Of a DNA stretch of 64,000 nucleotides, positions 1 through 10,500 are shown one piece after another. The stretch is from Aphis gossypii (Eukaryota > Arthropoda > Insecta > Hemiptera > Aphididae): the NCBI RefSeq assembly GCF_020184175.1, contig NC_065533.1, forward strand, positions 15,770,695 to 15,834,694, given 5' to 3'. Both the position numbers and the translations under genes were made by a program. The notes below the pieces were generated by a model. That model made no database searches. It was not told the origin of the DNA and saw only the letters and a list, made by a program, of their open reading frames with translations. Each line of letters begins with the position of its first letter. Within the stretch, counting starts at the first letter, position 1.

Positions 1-733
1 ACCAACAGATTCCATTGACACCGTGTGAATTACGACTTCGTGATCGAGATCTTGAACGATGGGCACTAGGATCGGGGCTTCGCCCACGTGCAGGACGGGT
101 GTTGATCTCAGCGATTTCTTTTCTCAGCGCCGTGATTTCCTGATTAATCCCTAGCGCTAGCTGTGAAAGCTTAAGATTTAACGTAGCTTCCAGAGTACTA
201 CTCACAGTTGATTCCGCGATCTGAGGTAGCATAGGACCAGACGCGTCTGCAATATTATCTGCGTGTGCTGCGAGGTCCTCGAGTTTGCAGTCCTTGACGA
301 TCGCCAGCGCTACCTGAATACTTTTCGGTAGTCGGCCCATCCACAGCGTTTTTAACAGTGTTTCCGGAATGGAGGTGTCAGCTAGGCTTTGAAGATGGCG
401 TAAAAATTGCGATGGTTTTCTATCACCCATTTCGACCCGTTCCAATAGTTGGCGAGTTTTTTCTTCTTGGGATGCGCTGAGACGTTTGACCAATTCTTGT
501 TTAATTTTTACGTACCTGTTTTCCGATGGTGGTGCCATTATGATATCTTTCACTTCAACCGCATATTTGGGTGGTAATGCGCCGACAACATACCCAAATT
601 TCGTACTGTCGATCTTGATACCTGCGCTGGCAAAACTTCCCTCGACCATGGCGAACCAAAGTTCAGGATCCGACGAAATGAACTCGGGAATTTTCACCGC
701 GACTCTGGCTACTGACGATTCATTGTTTTCCAT
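1..733 (-). CDS. gag: Gag polyprotein of a Ty3/Gypsy-type LTR retrotransposon, 5' part (runs off window)
   Basis: An uninterrupted minus-strand frame starts at the ATG at 733-731 and is still open at base 1, giving 244 codons. The N-terminal third has the arthropod Gypsy gag pattern: a proline followed by SSDPELWFAMVEGSF, then KFGYVVGALPPKYAVEVKD, then LVKRLSASQEEKTRQLL and GDRKPSQFLRHLQSLA. The C-terminal side becomes Arg/Ser-rich (RSRSRSRN) and ends in GVNGICW, which is where a CWYH-type zinc knuckle usually starts in these proteins. Gag would assemble the cytoplasmic particle that packages element RNA. The start is chosen because the ATG lies directly after the primer-binding site and LTR. 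No stop or frameshift is seen, so the element may be young. The rest of gag and pol would lie outside the window to the left. The family call is from recognised sequence pattern, not a search. Confidence 0.85.
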   Translation of the reverse strand, partial: MENNESSVARVAVKIPEFISSDPELWFAMVEGSFASAGIKIDSTKFGYVVGALPPKYAVEVKDIIMAPPSENRYVKIKQELVKRLSASQEEKTRQLLERVEMGDRKPSQFLRHLQSLADTSIPETLLKTLWMGRLPKSIQVALAIVKDCKLEDLAAHADNIADASGPMLPQIAESTVSSTLEATLNLKLSQLALGINQEITALRKEIAEINTRPARGRSPDPSAHRSRSRSRSRNSHGVNGICW

Positions 734-749
734 CACGTCGAGGTCACCA
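732..749 (-). other. Retrotransposon primer-binding site
   Basis: On the minus strand TGGTGACCTCGACGTGAT lies 3 nt inside the LTR. It begins with TGG, the complement of a tRNA CCA end, as expected for minus-strand DNA priming. A near match (TGGTGATCTCGAC) sits in the same place in a second element at 24961. The tRNA species is not assigned. Confidence 0.7.
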
Positions 750-752
750 ATT

Positions 753-1053
753 TGTGGTTTATGGTAATAAATAATCACTCACAATTTATAAAATATTAAG
801 CACTATATTACTGTGATATGTATGTACAAGAATGAAATATAACAAACAAATACCAATTACGCGTACAATATTACTGCGAACTGAACAACACGGTAAGTCG
901 CGATACGTAGTCACTGACGGAATGAAAATTGAGCATCTGATCAGCTGGTATTTATAGGCTCCGCTTTGTTCTAGAACATCCCCGAGTATACTCTAGCGAG
1001 ACCATCGTGGAATATTCTAGAACATGGGTTTTTCCTATTGTACGCTGTCGACA
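753..1053 (-). mobile_element. 5' LTR of the minus-strand Gypsy-type retrotransposon
   Basis: The stretch is bounded by TGTCGACAGC (minus-strand start, at 1053) and AAACCACA (minus-strand end, at 753), the usual 5'-TG...CA-3' LTR termini, and it is followed by the primer-binding site and gag start. It is about 301 bp long. The exact ends rest on the TG/CA rule and on PBS spacing, since the partner LTR is outside the window. Confidence 0.7.
913..956 (-). promoter_or_regulatory. LTR core promoter (TATA box plus arthropod initiator)
   Basis: The minus strand reads TATAAATA at 956-949, and TCAGT, the arthropod initiator core, at 917-913. The spacing of roughly 32-40 nt suits RNA polymerase II initiation inside the LTR. 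This is a pattern match only. Confidence 0.55.
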
Positions 1054-2014
1054 TCGTAAATAATTTGGGCGGCTCGTTGTGTATTGTTCACGTCGCCACA
1101 AATATATTTATCGTCATTATATTGCAATAATAATCATTATAATATACTTCTTATATTTTTCATTACAATATTATTATTATTTCGAACACGACTGGAATAT
1201 TATTACTGGATACCGGTATATAGTGGTAACGCTCGCGCGCCGGAAAGGGTTTACGGTCCGGCCGGACAACGCGCGCGCCCGGATTAACGGTATTTTAATG
1301 GGTACGATCTGATACGCTTGTATGTGTATTGTAAATTATTATAATATACACAATATTATAATGTTATAATATTCTATGGAGTAGGTAAAAATATTAATAC
1401 GCACTTTGGTGAGCACTAACAACGACGGCGTACGAGAGTATAATAATATCCGTATACCGAGTCGTAAACTTATACGAACGGCTGTTTTACGACGACGTCT
1501 ATCCGTCCGGCGAAAAGCGAACGGTCGCGGGTCCCGAATATTGCGTGTAGGTACCTATATAGATATATTATATAAATAATATATTATTTCGGACTACGCG
1601 ATCGCGGTCGCGCGCGCGCGCGCCCGAGAGAGTTCGTATTTAAACTTTTCGGCTATTTCCGGCGACCGTTGACGATAACGTCTGTGTGGCGGCATTCGTT
1701 CGTTCGCGCGGCTCGCGTATTAATATATAATATATATATATATTTATTTTTTTTTCGCAATCGTCGTCGTCGTGTCGTGTACGACGGTGCCCGCCGCAGT
1801 ACAATAATATCACGATCGTATATCGCGTTCCGCATCTCGACGCGATTAGGTAATATCTCTTCGTTTTGTTCTCGTCGTCCACGTTTGTCCCGCAGAGCTC
1901 GTTTTCGATTCGTTTTTCTCCCGATCGTTTTTTATACGTTTACCCAACGTCCAACCGCACGTTAATTAATAACGACGACGACGACAACGACGACAATAAC
2001 AACACAGTAGTTAT

Positions 2015-2047
<33 letters not shown>

Positions 2048-2406
2048 CGTTAAAATAGTGTTATCGTGTTCGTCTATCCGGTTCGCAATCCGACGACGGC
2101 GGCGCGCGTTGTACGGCCTAGCGGGCTGGCGTCGTCGTCTCGCGGAGTCTATTTTCGTCGTCGCGCGGTTTACGCCGTTTTTACAATAATACTACGTTCG
2201 AGATATTATAATGTTATATTATGTTACGCGTCGCGCGCGCACAATACGCAATAGTACACATCGCATAATTTATCATTATTATATTATTATTATTATAAGT
2301 TTATAATAATAATATACAAAGCAGTAATCGTCGTCGTACATATAGTGTACGCGTGTATGTGTGTCTGTGTTGTTGGTAACGATCCGGCCGCCGCCGTTGG
2401 CCCTGT

Positions 2407-2419
2407 AGGTCGTTGAACT
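2407..2419. promoter_or_regulatory. Candidate ecdysone-response element 1 (IR1-like palindrome)
   Basis: The sequence AGGTCGTTGAACT matches the insect EcR/USP consensus RGKTCANTGAMCY at 12 of 13 positions (A to G at position 6). The right half-site, read on the other strand, is AGTTCA, a perfect RGKTCA. A near-identical site lies at 3144. HR3 is a classical ecdysone-inducible gene, so the position is meaningful, but binding is inferred. Confidence 0.4.
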
Positions 2420-3143
2420 CCGCGGCCGGCCAGCTGACTATACTATACTATATAATACGGCTATATGACTAGGACGACGACGACGACGACGACGGTGCTT
2501 TGTGGTGGTACCGTTGGCTGTTTTTTTATTATTATTATTTTTTTTTCCGAGTACGAATATCACGCGAGAATATCGTACACAAATCAGAAACAAAAAAAAA
2601 AAAACATAACAACGCGAAACAAACGGGAAAACTACGCGGCGCCCGCCGCGACAGTGCAGGTTTTAAAAAAAAGCTTTTCGTTCGATTTGTAACATCCACT
2701 AATGACATACTCCCCCCCCCTCGAGCTTCCACATAAGTCGCGCGTAATATTAATAAAATATAATAATAATGTATATATTATTTTAAATTCGTCGTCAACA
2801 CTTGTATCGCTTCACCTCTCGGTGGTGACGGATAATTTGCGCGGTGTAAAATCGATTTCGTTAAATACGACGGCGGCGGCAACTATGACGACGTCATGCA
2901 TATAATAATAATAATAATGTGATATAAAACCACTCGTATGAAGTCGTCGTCGTCGTCGTCGTCGTTGTCAATATATATAAAAATTTTCTTCTGTTCGGTA
3001 CAATAATAATAATAATAATAATGATAATAATAATAATTTATATATACGCGCCAGTTCACTCTTGTGCGAGTGTGTGTCTGTGTGTGTTGTACATTATATA
3101 TATAAAAATAAATAAAATATACAACAATATTCAGCAAACAACA

Positions 3144-3156
3144 AGGTCGTTGAACC
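3144..3156. promoter_or_regulatory. Candidate ecdysone-response element 2 (IR1-like palindrome)
   Basis: The sequence AGGTCGTTGAACC shares its first 12 bases with the site at 2407. It also matches RGKTCANTGAMCY at 12 of 13 positions with the same single deviation. Its right half-site reads GGTTCA on the minus strand, the half-site known from the Drosophila hsp27 element. It lies about 1.15 kb before the first visible HR3 coding exon. Confidence 0.4.
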
Positions 3157-4305
3157 TCTGTAGTGTGCGGCGCGAACGCGTATTACGTCGATCGCTTCGC
3201 TCGGCCGCGAGCCGCCGCCGTCTTTTACGTCTCGCGCGCTCGCGACGTGCTTGTGCCGGAGAGCGTTTTTTTTTTTTTTCATAAACTCGGAGAATCGGTA
3301 GTTTTTTTTTCTGAATAAAAAACGAAAAAAAAAAATCTCGAGATAACGGCGCGGCGAACGATGAATATCGCGCGATGTGATGATGATATTTTGCTGGCGG
3401 CGGCGGCGGCGGCGGGTACTTACGACGCACATGACAGCTCAGTCGTCGTCTGCCGTCGCGATAATGTCGTCGGAGTCGACGAACGATAATAATAATAATA
3501 ATATCCTTACATAATAATAATAATAATAATTATTGTTATTTTGTATTGTACGCGCACAGGTACGCCGCCGCCGTCGTCGTCGTCGTATCGGCCGTTCCGA
3601 TACATATATTACAATATATTATTATTATGTGTACGATAATAATAATAATAATATATCATAAATCATAATAATATATATATTATTATTTATTGTAATGTAT
3701 GCGCGCCGAGTGTATCGCAACATTACATTTATAATATATACGGATATATATTATGTTATTCACACAAAGGGAGTGGACCGGCGGCGGGGAAGGGGATACG
3801 GGGGGGGGGTAGGGGGGCTAGGATTAGAGTGTGTCTGCGTATGACCTTACGCGCGGCGTACGGTTGACCGATTATCATCGTCGTGCGTATACAGGGCGAT
3901 ACCTGTCCGCTGACGCGTTTCGGTGCGAATCGTTTGCGAAAACGTCTCGTCGTCGTCACACGCGTATCCGACGTGCAGTCCTATCGCGTTATATAATATT
4001 ATTATAATATATTATGATATCTGCCAATAATAACGTATCGCAAATATATTATGTTGCGCACGGTATCGCGACGTCCGCTAGGCGACGCGGGAGATTCGGA
4101 CGCGATGACGACGACGACGACGATGACGGTCGTACGTCGTCGTCGTCGTCGTCGGACGATCGAACGAAAGTTCGTTGGATCTTTAGAAAAAAATGTCACG
4201 ATAAAGACGACGACTTTTTTACCCGTCCCACGCGAATACACTCAATGACAATAATAATATACGACGTGATGAGCTAATCGTTTTTGTCCTTTTCTCGTGT
4301 TTCAG

Positions 4306-4533
4306 CTCAAATCGAGATCATACCGTGCAAAGTGTGCGGCGACAAGTCCAGCGGCGTCCACTACGGCGTGATCACGTGCGAGGGCTGCAAGGGATTCTTC
4401 CGGCGGTCGCAGTCGTCCGTGGTCAACTATCAGTGCCCGCGCAACAAGAATTGCGTGGTGGACCGCGTGAACAGAAACCGGTGCCAGTACTGCCGGCTCC
4501 AGAAATGCCTGCGGCTGGGCATGTCCCGTGACG
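4306..4533 (+). CDS. Hr3: HR3 exon a: DNA-binding domain
   Basis: The exon follows the acceptor TTTCTCGTGTTTCAG and ends before GTAAGT at 4534. It enters in phase, with two bases of a codon whose first base is on the previous exon, and leaves one base of a codon. It encodes both zinc fingers. Zinc-binding cysteines are at visible residues 8, 11, 25 and 28, and at 44, 50, 60 and 63. The P-box CEGCKG and FFRRSQSSVVNYQC are those of ROR/HR3 receptors. The preceding residues AQIEIIP are also standard for the family, which supports the acceptor. The N-terminal A/B region, which differs between HR3 isoforms in other insects, must come from an exon not identified here. Confidence 0.95.
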
Positions 4534-7500
4534 GTAAGTTTTGCATATATTACATTACAACCCGTATAGGTACATGGTGTGTGGTTATATAAACGCGAGT
4601 GATGTGTTTGCAGTGTGTGTGTACGACGACAATTATTTAATTACGACGCGTTGTATAATGCGGTGCTACCGGTACCGCGTGACGAACTTTGAAAATTGCT
4701 CCGGCCGGTGGCGAGCGTGTCTTATCCAATGTCCTTTTTACCATCACTCCTGTCATGTATGGGGGGGGGGGGTAGGGCGGTTGAATTCACGGGGCTTTTT
4801 TTCTTTATTTTTATCGATATACCCCACGCACCATCACCATCTGGAGATGATCCACACATCTCTGAAAAAGTCTTCAGAGGGGCGGTCGACTCTTAAATAC
4901 CCCTCGTTTCGCCCATCACCGTGATGCATACTCTCGATTTGACGTTTTATCGTCGTATCGTTGTTCGTTATTATTTTAAGGCTACATCCCACGACGACGG
5001 GGTGGGAGGGTTGATCGAGGGCGAATTTGTGGGGGACAGATTTTGAAGGTCTTCGAGTTCACTCGTACGCGCCTAACCCTTTTATACGTTTATTTTAATA
5101 TTGTTTCATTTATTTATACTTAATTATTAGTTAGAATACGCGACCAAAACGACTACGTAAAATAAACGATGTAACCATCACGAGAACGTTTCGAATTTGG
5201 TCAATTGTATTATATTATTATGTATTCCATACTTATATATCTATACATAGCTCGACGCGTATAATATATTATTATAATTTCCTGTGCTTTTTGTAAAACG
5301 CGATTTGTGTAATGGCGATGTCGGCGCTGGGGTTAAACACACAATCGAGTCAATAACCTACTCTCGACCCGGGGTGTCAACGCAACCAAACATACACGAA
5401 CGCCTACGCATTCACCGACGTCTCATCTAGTGGGCGCGCACATTATCGTTATAATATCGGTGTAACCATTACCATCCAGTAGTGCAATAAATATACTCGA
5501 TGCTATACTTAGCCCCGCCGTCACACTGACGACAGATATTTGTTTGAACATTTTCAAAAGCACAATCGCAATGTTATTTTTACACTGTTTATGACACATT
5601 GTTCTACAAAATGTATTGTATTGGTTCGACCGACTACCTGCTGTGACGTGTACGATATTAGTATATTACAGAAGATTTGCTACGTTGGCGCTATAATAAA
5701 TGCATATCGATCGAAATCGTGTTGTGTAATAAATTCGAATCGTCACAGTTGTGGTACAGTCGTGCGCTGACATAAATCACATATAAAAATGCAATAAATG
5801 CGATGCTGAAAATCGATGGCTCGACCAGGGAGGTCTACGGATCTTGACGACCCCTTCCTACCATTAAAGTCGTATAAAATAATTTTATAAGCGTATATCT
5901 ACTGAGTTTATAGGTATATACATCAAACAAAGTATTGAATCCTGTCTTTGAGGGTAAGGGGTGAACTCGAATAAACTCTGTGGGAGTACTTAACACATCG
6001 ATAACCCTCTGCGGGCATAAAAAATAAATAAATACGTATTCCAACGATGGAAGTTAAATTAAACGATATCCAATGTAGATCACGACCCGTCGTCCGTGCA
6101 TTGTATTTTGCACTGTATTGCACGCCCGTACAACGACCGCACGAATGATATTAATGTGATTTTTATGTAATATTATTATAATATACGTCCGTTTTTGTTT
6201 TCCGGGCATTGCTCGTGTACAGCGGTGAAATTCGGGCGCATGAGCAAGAAACAGCGCGAAAAGGTCGAAGACGAAGTGCGCTTCCACAGGGCCCAGATGC
6301 GTTCGTCAGCAGCAGCCGCGGCCGCGGCCGCTGCTGCGGCGGTGGCCGCGCAGACCACGGCCATCGACTGCTGTTCGACCACGACCGGCGGCGGCAACGG
6401 CGGTACCGCGGCCGTGGCCGCTGACTCGTCAGTGTTCGACCACGACCAGCACGGACAGCACGGACACGGGCAGCAGCAGCAACAGCAGATGCCCTCCAGC
6501 ACTGCCGATCACGGGCTACGCATACACCAATTACACAGCGGGGGCGGACATCTCTCGCAACACCACCATCAGCAACAGCAGCAGCAACAACAGCAGCAAC
6601 AGCAGCAACTACAGCAACAGCAACAGCAACAACAGCACCCGCAGCACCAGCTACACGGTCAGCAGCAACAGTTCAACATCAACAGCAACGTGCAGCACGC
6701 TTACGCGGCCGCCGCAGCAGCAGCCGCCGCAGCAGCAGCGGCCGCCGCGGCCGGCGGTGGCGTCAACGGAGCCAACGGTGGCACGGGAGTCGGGTGAGTA
6801 CAGAGTACCTATGTGCATTATTGTTATCGTTTGAGACGAATGCGATGTCGCGAGGCCAAAATGTTCTTATTTTCGCGGTCAGGCAAACGGGTTCGGTTAT
6901 ACTGGTGTTCGTCGTATACTGCTGCAGTGGCGTCGGTCACAGCGAAATAAATATAATGTTTTAAATTCGCGATCGATGCTATCCGTCGGTGAGCGATTCG
7001 AAAAATAAAAACCGCGGTAGTATCTGTATGAGAACATTTTGGTACAACATATTATTGTGGTTATTACTATTATAATATCACGACATCGTGTATAATATAA
7101 ACACGTTTCACTCATGTCAACTTTGACGTTCGCAGATATGGAGGAGGCGGTTACAACAGCAACGGTGGATCGAACGCAGCCGCAGCAGCCGCATCTCTGG
7201 TGGTGGACACGTTCGCGGCGTACGCGGCTGCAGCCACCTCGTCGGCGGTGCAGTCCGGCGCTAACGGTTCCGTGCCGCCACCATACGACACGGCGGCAAC
7301 GAGCAGCAACTACGTGGCCGACAGCACGACACCGGCGGCGTCCAGCACGACACCGTCGACGGCCGCGGCCACGTCCACCTACGGCGGTGACATGGAAGTG
7401 TCGTCTGTGGCGGCTGTCGCGTCCGGAGCACAGGACAACTTAATGGCCGGCGTTTCCGGTTCTACGGCTGCCGTTTCTTCGGGTCAGTATGTACAACAAA

Positions 7501-10500
7501 CGCTAACACGAGAAGTATAGGTACCTACGACCTACGTATGTAACGATCACGACATGTAGCATGATTAGTTTTGAGGTTAGAACGAAATGTCCACTGTGAG
7601 AATCATAATTTCTTCATCGTTTATCTCAAATGCGAATATGACATTGTCAACGTCAATTTCATTAATTAAAAATCCTTTTTTTCAAAAAAAAAAAAAAAAA
7701 CGCATTACCAATAAGTTGTATAGAGTAAATAATTATTCAAGCATACTAATTTTCAAAATGCACATCAACCAAACAGTTTTTTGTTTCTCCTGAAAATTTC
7801 GCTAAATCCGAGATTGACCATGATCGTTTTAAGTGACAATAATCAAATAAATATATAAAAACATATTTTGTTCTTTTAAAACACGTTGAGTCGTAGGTTA
7901 GCTCTCTGACTTTGTGCACACACTTTCATAGAGCACCACAGTGTAGTAGTGCTCGTATAACGCGGTTACATCTTGGTGGCTCAATAATAATAATAATCGT
8001 ATGTATATTTGTGTGTTTAACGTTTTTGTGTGTTTACTGATTTCAGCAGCAGACGCCGTCCAGATCAGCGAGCTACTGAGCAAAACCATAGCCGACGCTC
8101 ACGCCCGTACGTGTTTCTACACTCTCGACCAGATACACGACGGCATGTACCGAACGGCTACCATGGCGGCGGCCAACAAGGCGACAGCCGACAAATTGAT
8201 AATGTACAAAACCATGGTAAGTTGTCGTTGGCTATAACTGTGTATGATATTATGTACTGTCAGTGGATGGGCTGGGTTGGGAGTGTTGAAAATCGGAACT
8301 TTCCGGCTTATAACGTTATATATATATATATATATATAATTAATGTACTACAACGTGAATGCAAAGTTCAAGAGATGGTCTGTGACGTTGTAAATTTATG
8401 GCTTTTAAGACTGTTACGTCATCGTGCTCGTAATTCAAAAATATCTTGCATGTTTGATTTTATTGGAAAATTATCTATATTTAAATCAAAAATATGAAAT
8501 CGTTATTAATTTCTCCCTGTTAGTCTAGATGAATTTTATTTTAAAAATCCATAGAGCGTTTTATTAGAAATCGGCCAACTCTAATGATAGATTGAGTTTT
8601 GGCAGACATAATATATAAATATATATAATTAAAACAGTGTCGGCGAAACAAATGAAATATCATGATAATAAACTACGTATATAACAAGTTTAAATTATAA
8701 ATTAATTTCACTTAAATATATTTATTCAGTGTTTAAACTGTTTTCATACCAATTTTTATTAACTAAATATAAAAACAATTTTGATTCAATTAATTAAATT
8801 ACATTTTGAATATGTTTAAACTTCTAATACCAAACAAATGCTTGACTCGAGGTTAAAATACATGACATTAGAACACATGACACGCTCTACTATATAGGCT
8901 AAGTAGGCCCTCAGTGGTTTATTCTACTCGCGCTGTCTCAAAGACAAAAGTCAAGAAGGGTTAAAACCATTCAAACCTCACACTGACTAAATTTTAATAT
9001 TATATAGGAAAACCCACTTGCATTATTTTTCAGGCAGAATAGCACTCTAGTAGATAAAGTTCAGTAATAGGTTTATCAATTAAAAAAGAAAGAACTTTAA
9101 AGAAATCAATTTTGGAATTAACTTAATTAATTATTTAAATTAACACTTGTTTTTAATAAACTTTGTAATTGTTATTTATATACATATATTTAAATTTTAT
9201 AAAATTGTTGCTGTTTTTATCTCGACAAATATTAATTTTGAAGTCGTGTATATTTTTAAGCCAATATAAATATTTTATTTAAGCCTGTCTCAAAACGATA
9301 TTTCTTAGATTTTTGTTCATATTATATAATATTATAATTTAACATGACTTATTATTATACATAATGTTTAAGTGTTTATACTCTATGGTGTTGAAAATAT
9401 TATCAATTATAAGCTATGCACGACGTACATCATAATAGTAATTAATTTTGAAAATTTGTAATTTTAGCCTCATGAAGAGCTGTGGTTGGAGTGCGCGCAA
9501 AAATTAACGTCCGTCATCCAGCAGATTATAGAGTTTGCCAAAATGGTGCCCGGATTCATGAAACTATCGCAAGACGATCAGATCGTGTTACTTAAAGCGG
9601 GTAAGTTGCACATTGGTTATGAGTGGTACATATGTTTAAATATTACATGGACCAGCGGAATAATCTTAACAGCGGGACGCGTACAAGATTGAGTCTGTCC
9701 GGATAAAGCGGAAACAATCTTGCTGAAGCTGTTTCCTGCCTTTGATGTTTAATCGTATGGTTATAAAGTCAAACGCAACCCACACAGCTTTAGCGGGAGT
9801 ATATATTATGTCTTATAAACATTTCAACATACGGCATTCGAAAAAAATCTTTGGCGAAATACTAAATTACTTTTGCCGTAAAATAAAATAGCTTCGCAAC
9901 GGATATTTTAAAATTAATACATGGTTACTTTTCTTATGTCAATAATTTTCTGCCAGTCTCATCTATAGATCATATATGTTTCATATAATATATCTATGCC
10001 GGTGATAAACACTGGCAATCGTATCATTTGTGAAACTAATATCTCCGATGTCCCAACAGGAAGTTTCGAGTTAGCAGTGCTGAGGATGTCCAGACACTAC
10101 GACTTACACCGGGACTGTGTCTACTACGCAGACGCCTTACTTCCTGCTGACGCGTTTTACACGCAAGATGCGGTCGAAAAGAAACTGGTCTCGTTGGCTT
10201 TCGAAGTGAGCCGTTCCGTTGCTTCGTTGAAACTTACTGAAACCGAGCTAGCCTTGTACTCGGCCGTCGTGTTGCTTTCGCCAGGTTGGTAGTTTGCGTA
10301 AACGATAATACATATTATGTTATAAGTTTATTGTATTATTAACACTGTAGAATGTAGATGAATATAATGAACTAGATTGCAGAGCTAGTATTAGCGTATT
10401 CATGTATTTAAGAATATGACTTTTACCTATCACGCATAACTACTGGAATATTCCCTGACATATACTACCGGTTTGGAATCTGATTAAATAAATGAGATTT

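Larger units (their letters stand above)
1054..4305. other. CpG- and microsatellite-rich upstream flank / 5' intron of HR3
   Basis: No coding exon could be supported here. The stretch has many CG dinucleotides (for example CGCGCGCGCGCG at 1610-1623) and alternating (CGT/GAC)n and (TAA/ATT)n runs, in contrast to the CpG-poor AT-rich DNA further right. Open frames in it translate to poly-Arg, poly-Asp or poly-Thr and look like products of the microsatellites. It probably contains 5' UTR, promoter or first-intron sequence of HR3, because the first visible coding exon begins in mid-codon at 4306. Poly-purine and poly-pyrimidine tracts occur at 2590, 2710, 3267, 3325 and 3796. Confidence 0.5.

Noticed and set aside
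2465..2509. Possible HR3 first coding exon (MTRTTTTTTTVLCG) with a donor in the right phase
   Set aside because: The phase fits, but the donor (GTACCG) is weak, the peptide is a microsatellite product and it does not resemble known HR3 N-termini. It is mentioned only as an alternative in a finding.
1669..4248. Many ORFs of 60-110 codons on both strands in the CpG-rich flank
   Set aside because: They encode poly-Arg, poly-Asp, poly-Thr or poly-Tyr from trinucleotide repeats, overlap each other in several frames and show no domain.
7114..7443. A 109-codon frame overlapping HR3 exon c
   Set aside because: It is out of frame with the confirmed HR3 reading and is Arg/Pro-rich, as expected for a shadow of GC-rich coding sequence.
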